NCBI RefSeq assembly: GCF_030651625.1
Contig: NZ_JAUSCF010000022.1
Location: 62,001-126,000, forward strand
Reading direction: 5' to 3'
Source of the DNA: Hydrogenophaga sp.
GTDB taxonomy: Bacteria > Pseudomonadota > Gammaproteobacteria > Burkholderiales > Burkholderiaceae_C
Length of the DNA: 64,000 bases
Position 1 is the stretch's first letter; each line of letters opens with the position of its first letter. The notes under the pieces were generated by a model, which did no database searches, was not told the origin of the DNA, and saw only the letters and a list, made by a program, of their open reading frames with translations. The position numbers and the translations under genes were made by a program. Positions 37,901 to 45,600 of this stretch are shown here, one piece after another.

Positions 37901-38035
37901 GGGTTCGTCGATCTGGGGGTACTCCCGCACCGTGAGGCGATCGAAGGACACCATGCCGACGAGCAAGACCAGCAGCGAGAGCACAGTGGCAAACACCGGA
38001 CGGCGAATCGATATTTCAGGCAGTTGCATGTGCAC
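34934..38035 (-). CDS. RND efflux transporter permease
   Basis: 1033 aa inner-membrane proton/drug antiporter. Twelve membrane helices with two large periplasmic loops. The helix-4 motif GLVVDDSIVVLENIYRHIEE carries the paired Asp residues of proton coupling. The N-terminus PEISIRRPVFATVLSLLVLL and the helix-1/loop sequence YPQIDEPTVTVST place it in the MexF/AcrB-like HAE1 group without showing the substrate. ATG codons at 38035 and 38029 are both possible. It follows its adaptor gene by 27 bp; no outer-membrane channel or regulator gene is adjacent. Confidence 0.93.
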   Translation of the reverse strand: MHMQLPEISIRRPVFATVLSLLVLLVGMVSFDRLTVREYPQIDEPTVTVSTRLGGASSEVIESQVTKVLEDSLAGIEGVDIITSISRQEQSQITVRFKLERDPDSAAADVRDKVSRVRQRLPQDADEPVIAKVEADAQPVVWLALNSDVVSPLELSDLANRYVKPRLQTAPGAADVRIFGERRYSMRIWLDPDRMAAYNLTVQDVEDALRRSNLEVPAGRIESALREFNVTAATDLQTPEQFTDVMIRNVNGQAIRIGDVARVLQAPQDERTSVRYNGRDAISLGVIRQATANPLELSAGVREMLPRIEADLPDGVRVEIANDNSIFIDRSIKAVYITIAEAVVLVALVIFVFLRTLRASIIPLVTIPVSLIGSFALMALFGFSINTLTLLALVLAIGLVVDDSIVVLENIYRHIEEGMKPFEAAIKGAKEIGFAVVAMTLTLAAVYAPLAFTPGRTGRLFAEFALALAGAVVVSGFVALTLSPMMCSKLLKHNPRPGRFDAFMERQLNHLTKGYGRVLGASLQVRWIVVGVMLASAAGSWWLLGSMRQELAPMEDRGVVLATINGPDGATLAYTRKYAEAIEGIASQYPEFERVFTIVGNPSVAQGSVILRGKDWEDRDRTTMEIARDLAPKIAALPGVSSFPITPPSLGQGFRERPVNYVIVTSDTYENLSQVVRQFQDRLAQNPGFVQVDTDLRLNKPEIRMDVDRERAADMGVGVDVIARTVETMLGGRTVTRFKRDGEQYDVVVQTVSANRSTPEDIDRLFVRGRGDAMIPLAALVTTREVVVPRELNHFAQRRSASITANISPDYSLGEALSFLDQVAGDILPAGYTTELNGQSREFRNSSGSLAIVFVLSLLFIYLVLAAQFESFVDPLIIMLSVPLSMLGALLALKLTGGTLNVFSQIGLITLVGLITKHGILIVEFANQMQEQGMDKLQAVKRSAALRLRPILMTTGAMVLGAIPLALASGAGAESRQQIGWVIVGGMSLGTLLTIFVVPTMYTLLARTKKHSEAIPGGATPAEGGTLTPAAAK

Positions 38036-38062
38036 TACTCCGCAATCGGTGGGTCGGATGCG

Positions 38063-39253
38063 TCAGTTGCCGGAGGCTGCGGTCGCCGCAGGCGCTGCGC
38101 CAGCGGCTGCACGGGTCATGTCGACCACGCGCACGGCGGTGCCGTCGCGCTGAAGGCGCTGCTGGCCAGCCACTACCACGGTATCAGCGGCGGACACGCC
38201 TCTGAGGATTTGCACCTCGGTGCCACGACGGACCCCTATCTCGACTTCGGTCCGGCGTGACACCAGCTTCTTCGCATCGCCCTCGCCCTCTTCCTCGATC
38301 CGAAACACATACTGTTTCCCCGCCTGCGGCACGATGGCCTCTTCGGGCACCACCAGCGCCGCTTCGTCAACCGAGAACACGGTCAGAACGCGGGCGAACA
38401 TGCCGGGGCGCAGCGCGCCATTGCGAGAAGCTGGCATCTGGGCACGCACCGAAATGGAACGCCCATTCGCATCCACGAGAGGATCCACCGCCAGCACCCT
38501 GGCTTCAAACATTTCACCCGGCAAGGCGTCCAGCTGCACCTGGACCGGCTGTCCGGTGGCAAGCCTGCTCTGGTAACGCTCAGGCAGATTGAAGTCCACC
38601 GTGAGCGCCGAGGTGTCCTCCAGGTTGACCAGCGCATCGCCGTCTTTCACGTATGCCCCAAGGTTGGTCCCGCTCAAACCCACTGTTCCGTTGAAGGGAG
38701 CTGAGATGCGCATGCGCTTGAGGCGCGCGTCAGCCAGCGCCACCTGGGCCTGGGCCACCTGCAAATTGGCCTCACTTTCCTCGACCACGCGCTGTGCAAC
38801 GAAGCCCTCCGCGACCAGTTCCTTGTTGCGGTTCAGATTGGCCCTGGCGATCGACAACTGTGCCTGCGCCTGGCTGAGTTCCGCACGCTGCAAGGTGTCG
38901 TCCAGTTGCACCAGCAGCTGTCCCTGGCGGACTGTGGCGCCATCAGCAAAGTCAATTCGTGCCACGCGGCCGCTGACTTCAGGCCTGAGCACCACACTTT
39001 GCCGGGACCGCAGCGTACCCACCGCTTGCGCGTCGTCCTGCAGTTTCACGGTCGCCACGCGAGAAACCTCTACGCCGGGCACAGCAGACGCCCCACCGCG
39101 CGCAGCAGGCGAATTTGCACCACCACCAGCACCTGTCGGTGCCTGCACGGTTGCCGCGTCCGATGCATCCTTGTTCTGCACCCACCAGGCTCCCACAGAG
39201 GCCAGCGCTATGCCCGCCACAGCCACCAGCAAGAACGATGTATTTTTGGCCAT
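38063..39253 (-). CDS. RND efflux periplasmic adaptor (membrane fusion protein)
   Basis: 396 aa. The N-terminal hydrophobic segment (about 7-24) without a lipobox Cys suggests an inner-membrane anchor. A Gly/Ala linker precedes the lipoyl-like halves (VVLRPEVSGRVARIDFADGA and MRISAPFNGTVGLSG) flanking an alpha-hairpin rich in Ala/Gln (about 115-185), then beta-barrel and membrane-proximal domains. It couples the downstream permease to an outer-membrane channel encoded elsewhere. First gene of the two-gene operon. Confidence 0.92.
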   Translation of the reverse strand: MAKNTSFLLVAVAGIALASVGAWWVQNKDASDAATVQAPTGAGGGANSPAARGGASAVPGVEVSRVATVKLQDDAQAVGTLRSRQSVVLRPEVSGRVARIDFADGATVRQGQLLVQLDDTLQRAELSQAQAQLSIARANLNRNKELVAEGFVAQRVVEESEANLQVAQAQVALADARLKRMRISAPFNGTVGLSGTNLGAYVKDGDALVNLEDTSALTVDFNLPERYQSRLATGQPVQVQLDALPGEMFEARVLAVDPLVDANGRSISVRAQMPASRNGALRPGMFARVLTVFSVDEAALVVPEEAIVPQAGKQYVFRIEEEGEGDAKKLVSRRTEVEIGVRRGTEVQILRGVSAADTVVVAGQQRLQRDGTAVRVVDMTRAAAGAAPAATAASGN

Positions 39254-39433
39254 GGGATCGATGACTCAGGACAATTGAAGTTTGAGGAGCCGCAGAGCGA
39301 CCTTCAGGGCTAAGGGTCGAAATGTAGCAAGGATGAGGGAATACCATCGGACAAGTTCCTTCCAACCCCGCATTCCCACAGGTTGTGCCGATTCCCTTCC
39401 CCAATGCTCACCAGCGGCAGCAAGCATCTCCAA

Positions 39434-39886
39434 TTACATGGGCACACCGCGATTGGCCAACGCGTCCGCCCGTTCGTTGCCGGGATCGCCCGCATGGCCC
39501 CTGACCCAATGCCATTCAATCTGATGCACACCGCCATGCACCAGCGCATCCAGTCGCTGCCACAAGTCGGCGTTTTTCACTGGCTGTCTGGCGGCGGTCT
39601 TCCAACCTTTGGCCTTCCAGCCGTGAATCCACTCTGTGATGCCCTTGCGCACGTATTCACTGTCCAGAAACAGGGCCACCTTGCATGGGCGTTTCAGTGC
39701 CGTCAGTGCCTCGATCACCGCCATCAGCTCCATGCGGTTGTTCGTGGTACCCCTTTCGCCGCCCCACATCTCTTTTTCGAAGTCTCCAGACTTGAGATAG
39801 ACGCCCCAACCGCCCGGTCCGGGATTGCCTTTGCAGGCGCCATCGGTGTAGATCACCACTTGATTCAAAACAGGAACTCCAGGCAT
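39434..39886 (-). CDS. rnhA: Ribonuclease HI
   Basis: 150 aa. Degrades RNA in RNA-DNA hybrids. The catalytic DEDD residues are visible: Asp in [16 protein letters not shown], Glu in [13 protein letters not shown], Asp in [12 protein letters not shown] and Asp in the [11 protein letters not shown]-terminal motif, with the His of WVRGHAG. The gene order gloB / methyltransferase / rnhA matches that around E. coli rnhA. Confidence 0.96.
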   Translation of the reverse strand: MPGVPVLNQVVIYTDGACKGNPGPGGWGVYLKSGDFEKEMWGGERGTTNNRMELMAVIEALTALKRPCKVALFLDSEYVRKGITEWIHGWKAKGWKTAARQPVKNADLWQRLDALVHGGVHQIEWHWVRGHAGDPGNERADALANRGVPM

Positions 39887-39940
39887 CGATGTAATGGCCG
39901 GTCAATCTACCGGACTTTGAAAAGGACCAGTTCGTTGTGG

Positions 39941-40777
39941 TCAATGGCGGTTGACGGCTGGAACCGGTGCCGAGGAAGGTGCCCGACGTGGCTTCCAGGC
40001 AGGCCCAAGCAGGCGCATGCCGCGCACGCGTTTGACCGCCACCACGAAATAGACAGCGCCAAACACGGGCCACCATTTCGCCCCTGCCCGATCCAGCCAG
40101 GCGTTGCGCTGCAACCATTTTTCGGTACGGACCGCAGGCCGGTAGCACCCATAGCGATCCGACTCTACTTCAAAACTCAGCAGGCGAAGCCAGTCCCGCA
40201 GTCGCCAGGGGCCGATGAAATCGCCCACTTCCGGGAGATAGAGCTTGGAGGCGCCCAATGCCGACATGCCCATGCGCCCGGCCATGTGAGCACGCCCCTG
40301 CCGCAGCCCCCAGAGACTGGCCGGATTCAGTCCAGAAATCACCACCCGGCCCTCAGGCACCAAAACCCGCTCCACCTCGCGCAGCACGTGATGGGGGTCG
40401 GCGCTCAGCTCCAGGGTGTGTGGCAGCACCACCAGGTCCAGACTGCCTGGCGGGAATGGCAGCGCAGCGGAGTCTGTCACCAGAGCCACCTTCGGTGTGG
40501 ACGCATCGACAGAGGCCGCGGTCGCGGGAGGTACAGCGCCTCCAGCCCGCTGCAACAAAGGCCCTTCAGGCTCCACCGCCTCTTCAGGCAGCGCTAGCCA
40601 CCGGTGTGGCATGCGGTTTGCCTTAAGCGCCCACAATTCTGGCAGCCCCAGTTGCAAAGCGTTGTAGCCGAACAGGTCGGCCACTGCCAAGTCGAACTGA
40701 GCTCGCTCCCATTCGAGCAGGTACTGGCCTGGAGGGGTCTGAAACCACTCTTGCAGGCCTATAATTTGCGAAGACAT
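39941..40777 (-). CDS. Class I SAM-dependent methyltransferase (YafS-like)
   Basis: 278 aa. The SAM-binding core is divergent: the family's motif I is replaced by LVTDSAALPFPPGSLDLVVLPHTLELSADP (motif II/III region) followed by VERVLVPEGRVVISGLNP. This matches the methyltransferase found between gloB and rnhA in many proteobacteria (YafS in E. coli), whose substrate is unknown. The C-terminus is basic and Pro-rich. Divergent from gloB, with about 104 bp between starts. Confidence 0.82.
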   Translation of the reverse strand: MSSQIIGLQEWFQTPPGQYLLEWERAQFDLAVADLFGYNALQLGLPELWALKANRMPHRWLALPEEAVEPEGPLLQRAGGAVPPATAASVDASTPKVALVTDSAALPFPPGSLDLVVLPHTLELSADPHHVLREVERVLVPEGRVVISGLNPASLWGLRQGRAHMAGRMGMSALGASKLYLPEVGDFIGPWRLRDWLRLLSFEVESDRYGCYRPAVRTEKWLQRNAWLDRAGAKWWPVFGAVYFVVAVKRVRGMRLLGPAWKPRRAPSSAPVPAVNRH

Positions 40778-40881
40778 GGCTTGTGGTGTGCAGGCAATGG
40801 ATGATCCCGCCTCCTTCGCTTGAATCGCTCGGCTGCGGGCTTGATGTGCCGAACTCTACACGTCCTCAGCCACCCAGCCGA

Positions 40882-41652
40882 ATGGAACTCATCCCACTTC
40901 CCGCCTTTTCAGACAACTACATCTGGATTCTTCACGATCACGAACGGGCGTTGGTGGTGGATCCAGGTGAATCCGCAGGTGTCCTCGCATGGCTGGAGGA
41001 GCACGGCATTGTCCTCGACACCATCCTGATCACCCATCACCACGCCGACCACACCGGCGGCGTTGACGCCATTCGAAGTGCCACGGGCGCGAGGGTATTC
41101 GGCCCATTGAGGGAACAGATGCCCGAACCACTCCAGCGTCTGGGCGCCGGGCACAGTGTCGAGGTGCTGGGTCTGAAATTCGACGTGATCGAAGTCCCCG
41201 GGCACACGGCAGGGCACATTGCCTACTATTGTGATGACATCGACGGCGAGCCCCTGATTTTTTGTGGCGACACCCTGTTTTCCGGCGGCTGTGGTCGCCT
41301 GTTCGAAGGTACGCCAGCGCAGATGCTGAACTCGCTGACGTGCCTTGCTCAGTTGCCGGATGCCACTCGCGTCTGCTGCACCCACGAATACACCGTGTCA
41401 AACCTTCGCTTTGCAATGGCCGTTGAACCGAGCAATGCCGATCTCGCGAAGCACCTGTCTCACTGCGAATTTTTGCGTGCCCAGAACTTAGTCACCTTGC
41501 CAAGCTCTATCGGACTGGAAAAACGGATCAATCCTTTTCTGCGCACCACGCAAGATGAGGTTGTCGAGGCGGCACGTGCGCAAGCAGGTTCCGCCAGCAA
41601 CGATCCGGTGGCCGTGTTTACAGCGCTACGCGAATGGAAGAACCGATTTTGA
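40882..41652 (+). CDS. gloB: Hydroxyacylglutathione hydrolase (glyoxalase II)
   Basis: 256 aa from the ATG at 40882 (MELIPLPAF). Hydrolyses S-D-lactoylglutathione to lactate and glutathione, the second step of methylglyoxal detoxification. The binuclear metal site is THHHADH at residues 51-57, with further ligands in PGHTAGH, FCGDTLFSGGCGRLFEG and CCTHEY. The C-terminal substrate-binding helical domain is complete. Its TGA shares one base with the ATG of the following lipoprotein gene. Confidence 0.95.
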   Translation: MELIPLPAFSDNYIWILHDHERALVVDPGESAGVLAWLEEHGIVLDTILITHHHADHTGGVDAIRSATGARVFGPLREQMPEPLQRLGAGHSVEVLGLKFDVIEVPGHTAGHIAYYCDDIDGEPLIFCGDTLFSGGCGRLFEGTPAQMLNSLTCLAQLPDATRVCCTHEYTVSNLRFAMAVEPSNADLAKHLSHCEFLRAQNLVTLPSSIGLEKRINPFLRTTQDEVVEAARAQAGSASNDPVAVFTALREWKNRF

Positions 41653-43289
41653 TGCCCTCTTTTCCTCTCCACCCCAAAGCCGGCTCCCCACCCCTTTTGA
41701 CCCCTTCATCGCCAATTGCACCTCGCTCCCTGAGAACATGGCCGATGGTCATGGTTGTGCTCATGTCAGCCTGGCTGGCTGGCTGCAGCACCGTCCCCTC
41801 GTCGCCCTCCAACACCGGGGAAGCATCGAGCGGCGCACCCGTTTCAACTGGCACCCCAGCGCAGCCATTGGCGCCCGTTGTGTATGGCGCCCCACTCAGC
41901 GAAATCAACGTGGCTGCAGGCGAGACGCCCCCTGTGCTGGCGTTGGCTGCACCAGCCGACATCTGGGACCGCATCCGCCGAGGCTTCGCCTTGAATGATT
42001 TGCAGAACCCCCTCGTGAACGACCGCGAGCAGTGGTACGCCAGTCGGCCGGATTACATCTTCCGCATGACCGACCGTTCGCGGAAGTATCTGTTCCACAT
42101 AGTTGAAGAGATCGAGCGGCGTGACCTGCCCATGGAACTGGCGTTGCTGCCTTTCATTGAAAGCGCATTCAACCCCCGGGCAGTGTCCAGCGCGCGCGCG
42201 GCGGGCATGTGGCAGTTCATGCCTGCTACCGGGCAATCGTTCGACCTCAAGCAAAACGCTTTCCGTGACGACCGCCGCGATGTTCTTGCATCCACCAGAG
42301 CCGCGCTCGACTATCTGGAACAGCTGCACCGGCGCTTTGGCGACTGGCATCTTGCGCTGGCTGCCTACAACTGGGGTCAGGGCAATGTCAACCGCGCCAT
42401 CACGCGCAATCAGAAAGAAGGCTTGCCGACCAGCTACACCAGCCTCTCGATGCCCTACGAAACCCGCGAGTACGTACCCAAACTGCAAGCGGTCAAGAAC
42501 ATCGTGGCAAACCCGAAGAATTTCGGCGTTGATCTCCCACCCATAGGCAACCACCCGTTCTTCGACACGGTCACCATCGACCGCGACATGGATGTCGATG
42601 TCATTGCGAATCTGGCCGAGGTGGCCATCGATGACTTCAGGGCGCTCAATCCGTCGCTGAACCGGCCGGTGGTGATGGCGGCGGGAACACCCAACATTCT
42701 CCTGCCCTGGGACAACGCGGCGATCTTCGAGAGTCGCTTGAAGACGCACACGGGCCCGCTTGCTACCTGGACTGCCTGGATCGTGCCCACGACCATGTCC
42801 CCGGCCCAAGCGGCGACTCGCGTGGGCATGAGCGAAGCCGAGCTGCGGCGGGTCAACGCCATACCGCCGCGCATGATGGTGCGCGCGGGTTCCAGCCTGC
42901 TGGTACCCCGCACCCAACAACGCAACGGAGACGTGCCGATCCACGTTGCAGACAATGGCCACCTCACACTGCAGCCGGAGGTGGTGGCACGGCGCACCGT
43001 GGTTCGCGCACGCAAAGGTGAAAACCTCACGCAACTGGCTCGCCGACACGGCTTGAACCCTGTGAGCGTGGCGGGCTGGAACAAGCTTGGGGTCAATGCC
43101 AGACTGACTACGGGTCAGCGAATCACACTGATGATGCCTCCGCGTGCGCCTGCCGCCGCGAATACCCCTGCTTCCACCAAAAGGGCATCGGCCCAGACAA
43201 CGCCCAAAAAGCCAGTTCGCGCCAGCCAGGCGCCCGCGACCACATCGGGGAGCAGACCCGCGTCCAGCAGCAAACGCCCGCCGGGCTGA
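41652..43289 (+). CDS. mltD: Membrane-bound lytic murein transglycosylase (MltD-like lipoprotein)
   Basis: 545 aa from the ATG at 41652, which overlaps the gloB stop; an ATG at 41634 is also in frame. The lipobox LAGC follows a hydrophobic stretch, so the mature protein is an outer-membrane lipoprotein. The SLT domain (about residues 135-260) has catalytic Glu in ALLPFIESAFNP and the ARAAGMWQFMPATGQ and AAYNWGQGNVNRA motifs. One clear LysM repeat is near 455-500 (VRARKGENLTQLARRHGLNP), and a degenerate one precedes it. The tail is Ala/Pro/Ser/Thr/Lys-rich. Cleaves peptidoglycan glycan strands to 1,6-anhydro products. Confidence 0.92.
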   Translation: MPSFPLHPKAGSPPLLTPSSPIAPRSLRTWPMVMVVLMSAWLAGCSTVPSSPSNTGEASSGAPVSTGTPAQPLAPVVYGAPLSEINVAAGETPPVLALAAPADIWDRIRRGFALNDLQNPLVNDREQWYASRPDYIFRMTDRSRKYLFHIVEEIERRDLPMELALLPFIESAFNPRAVSSARAAGMWQFMPATGQSFDLKQNAFRDDRRDVLASTRAALDYLEQLHRRFGDWHLALAAYNWGQGNVNRAITRNQKEGLPTSYTSLSMPYETREYVPKLQAVKNIVANPKNFGVDLPPIGNHPFFDTVTIDRDMDVDVIANLAEVAIDDFRALNPSLNRPVVMAAGTPNILLPWDNAAIFESRLKTHTGPLATWTAWIVPTTMSPAQAATRVGMSEAELRRVNAIPPRMMVRAGSSLLVPRTQQRNGDVPIHVADNGHLTLQPEVVARRTVVRARKGENLTQLARRHGLNPVSVAGWNKLGVNARLTTGQRITLMMPPRAPAAANTPASTKRASAQTTPKKPVRASQAPATTSGSRPASSSKRPPG

Positions 43290-43359
43290 TGTTGCTCATG
43301 TTTCGCGCCAGATCGATCGCGAAGATCGTGGCGCATCCTCCGTCCTCATGGACCAGGGT

Positions 43360-44394
43360 TCAAGCCTTGAATCGCGCTTTGGCCTTGCGGGCGAAGTCGT
43401 TGGTGAAGGTGCGTGTCAGATCGACGCGCTGCACCGCACCGGTGCTGTCAAAAGTGGCCAGCAAATTGGCTGCGGTTCCCGGACCCGTCGCAGGCATCAC
43501 GCCATCTGGCGACCAGGCTTCACGAGCCCGGCTGAAGGCCGCCAGGTAAAGCGCCCGATCACCCAGGAAGTAGTGTTCGGGGACGGTCTTGATGATGTCT
43601 GAGGGTCCAGCTGTCTGCAGCCATTTCAAACCATGCACCATCGCATCCGTCAGCGCCTGACAGGTTTTGGCATTTCCAGCAACAAACTCCGATGTCGCAC
43701 TCAGGCACCCCGCGGGCATGAGGCCGCCAAACACCTCGGTGCAACCTCGCAGCGTGCGCGTGTCGGCGATCACACGAAGCGCACCACTCTGCTCCAGCTG
43801 GGTGATCGTCGGGTCGTTGTAGCAAATGGCATCAATGCCGCCGGAATGGAAAGCCGTGAGCGCTTCGGTGGAAGTCGCCAGCCTGATGAACTGCACCTCG
43901 TTCCTCGCGCCCAGACCAGCACGCGCGACCATCAGTCGAGCAATGCGTTCGGAAGCCGAGCCCTCAGCCATCACGCCGATACGGCGCCCTCGCAGATCGC
44001 GCAACTCACGGTAATGAGCCATGGCCTTGAGCGACACACCCATCACCATTTGCGGTGCTCGCCCTTGCAGCACAAATGCGGTTTGGGAGTGTCCCTTGAT
44101 CTGCTGGCTGATGAGCGTGCTGTAAGGACCTGACATCACTTGTGCAAGGCCAGACTTGACGGCATTCAGCGCCTCGCCGGGCTCGGGCAACTCGCGCACC
44201 GCAACGTCAAGTCCTTCTTCTGCAAAGTACCCTCTGCGCTCGGCAATGGTCAGAGGCAGGTAGCAAAAGGACGACTTCTGGTCGACAGCAATAACCACCT
44301 TCACTGGCGCTCCGGTGGTCTGCGTCCAGGCCACTGGCATGCCGGTGCCCAGCAGCGTCATGCCTGCACCCAGCAAGCCCCGTCGATTCCACAT
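43360..44394 (-). CDS. ABC transporter substrate-binding protein (NMT1/NitT-TauT type), orphan
   Basis: 344 aa exported protein. The N-terminus MWNRRGLLGAGMTLLG has a twin Arg before a hydrophobic region, so a Tat-type signal is possible. The fold segments GYFAEEGLDVAVRELP, GLAQVMSG, LRGRRIGVMAEGSASERIA and the FHSGGIDAICYNDPT stretch match the NMT1/THI5-like binding proteins that capture nitrate, sulfonates, pyrimidine precursors or similar small molecules. No permease or ATPase gene is adjacent. The ligand is unknown. Confidence 0.85.
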   Translation of the reverse strand: MWNRRGLLGAGMTLLGTGMPVAWTQTTGAPVKVVIAVDQKSSFCYLPLTIAERRGYFAEEGLDVAVRELPEPGEALNAVKSGLAQVMSGPYSTLISQQIKGHSQTAFVLQGRAPQMVMGVSLKAMAHYRELRDLRGRRIGVMAEGSASERIARLMVARAGLGARNEVQFIRLATSTEALTAFHSGGIDAICYNDPTITQLEQSGALRVIADTRTLRGCTEVFGGLMPAGCLSATSEFVAGNAKTCQALTDAMVHGLKWLQTAGPSDIIKTVPEHYFLGDRALYLAAFSRAREAWSPDGVMPATGPGTAANLLATFDSTGAVQRVDLTRTFTNDFARKAKARFKA

Positions 44395-44559
44395 GCCAAC
44401 ATCCCTTCACATACTTCTTGGTCTGGGTTTCAGCTTAGTGGCGCGGGCAGCTCAGCGCATCGGGACCAATCCCAAGCGGGTTTTCACCGACCCTGATCGC
44501 AGAAAAGGGGCATCAACAGAACGTGACCGGGCACATCCGGGTGCAGAGCTTTGCAGATG

Positions 44560-45165
44560 TCAACGCCTGTCGACCAGCGCGTGGGCAATCGTGCCCAGAT
44601 CGACATACTCGAGTTCGCTGCCCACCGGCACCCCGCGCGCCAGTCGCGTCACCTTCACGCCTCGCGCCTTGAGTGCTTGCGAAATCACGTGCGACGTGGT
44701 TTCGCCTTCGGCGGTGAAATTGGTGGCAAGAATGACTTCTCGCACCTCCCGCACGCCGTCAACCAGTGCGTCGATCCGATCCAGCAGCTTCTGCATGCCG
44801 ATTTCTTTGGGTCCTACCCCATCTAGCGGACTGAGCTTGCCCATGAGAACAAAATACATGCCCTTGTAGGCCCCTGTTCGCTCCAGAGCCGCCTGATCAG
44901 CCGGATTTTCCAGTACACACAACAGACTACGGTCGCGTCTGGCATCGCGACAGGTCGGACAGACTTCTTCTTCTGTGAAGGTGTGGCAAAGAAGACAGTG
45001 CCCCACATGCTGGCAAGCGTGCTGCAAGGCCGTCGCCAACTGGAGCGCGCCCTGGCGATCGTGTTGCAGCAAGTGAAAAGCCATGCGCTGGGCCGACTTC
45101 ACCCCGACGCCGGGCAATTTGCGCAAGGCCTGCACCAGCAGTTCAAGCGAATGTGCCTCAGCCAC
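44560..45165 (-). CDS. recR: Recombination mediator RecR
   Basis: 201 aa ring-forming DNA-binding protein of the RecFOR pathway. The HhH region [16 protein letters not shown] is at about 19-34. The C4 zinc finger lies in [16 protein letters not shown]. The Toprim domain follows, with [17 protein letters not shown] and [15 protein letters not shown]-like [15 protein letters not shown]. Last gene of the dnaX-ybaB-recR operon, 42 bp after ybaB. Confidence 0.96.
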   Translation of the reverse strand: MAEAHSLELLVQALRKLPGVGVKSAQRMAFHLLQHDRQGALQLATALQHACQHVGHCLLCHTFTEEEVCPTCRDARRDRSLLCVLENPADQAALERTGAYKGMYFVLMGKLSPLDGVGPKEIGMQKLLDRIDALVDGVREVREVILATNFTAEGETTSHVISQALKARGVKVTRLARGVPVGSELEYVDLGTIAHALVDRR

Positions 45166-45207
45166 GATGATCGTCCAAGCGGCGCAGGCAGCTCACTGGG
45201 CCGGAGC

Positions 45208-45540
45208 TCAAAAGGGAAACTTCATCCCGCCTGGCAGGCCCGGCATGCCAGCAGTGAGCTTGCCCATCTTTTCTTGTGAAGTTTCTTCGGCCTTGCGCAC
45301 GGCTGCGTTGAACGCTGCGGCCACCAGGTCTTCCAGCATGTCCTTGTCGTCGGCCAGCAGGCTGGGGTCGATGGTCACGCGCTTGACGTCGTGCTTGCAG
45401 GTCATGAGCACTTTGACCAGACCAGCGCCGGACTCACCTGTGACCTCGATGAATGCCAGTTCATCCTGGGCCTTCTTCAGGTTGTCTTGCATGGCCTGTG
45501 CCTGCTTCATGAGTCCGGCGAGTTGTCCTTTGTTGAACAT
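45208..45540 (-). CDS. ybaB: YbaB/EbfC nucleoid-associated protein
   Basis: 110 aa, a small DNA-binding dimer conserved between dnaX and recR. Family segments: [40 protein letters not shown] and the [14 protein letters not shown] helix, with the Gly/Pro/Met-rich C-terminus [11 protein letters not shown]. It binds DNA with little sequence preference and may influence nucleoid structure or expression. Confidence 0.95.
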   Translation of the reverse strand: MFNKGQLAGLMKQAQAMQDNLKKAQDELAFIEVTGESGAGLVKVLMTCKHDVKRVTIDPSLLADDKDMLEDLVAAAFNAAVRKAEETSQEKMGKLTAGMPGLPGGMKFPF

Positions 45541-45600
45541 GTGGTTTTCCTGAGTCTTGAGTGTAAAAAATGAAAGGGCTTGGGGTGCGGCGCAATGTGG

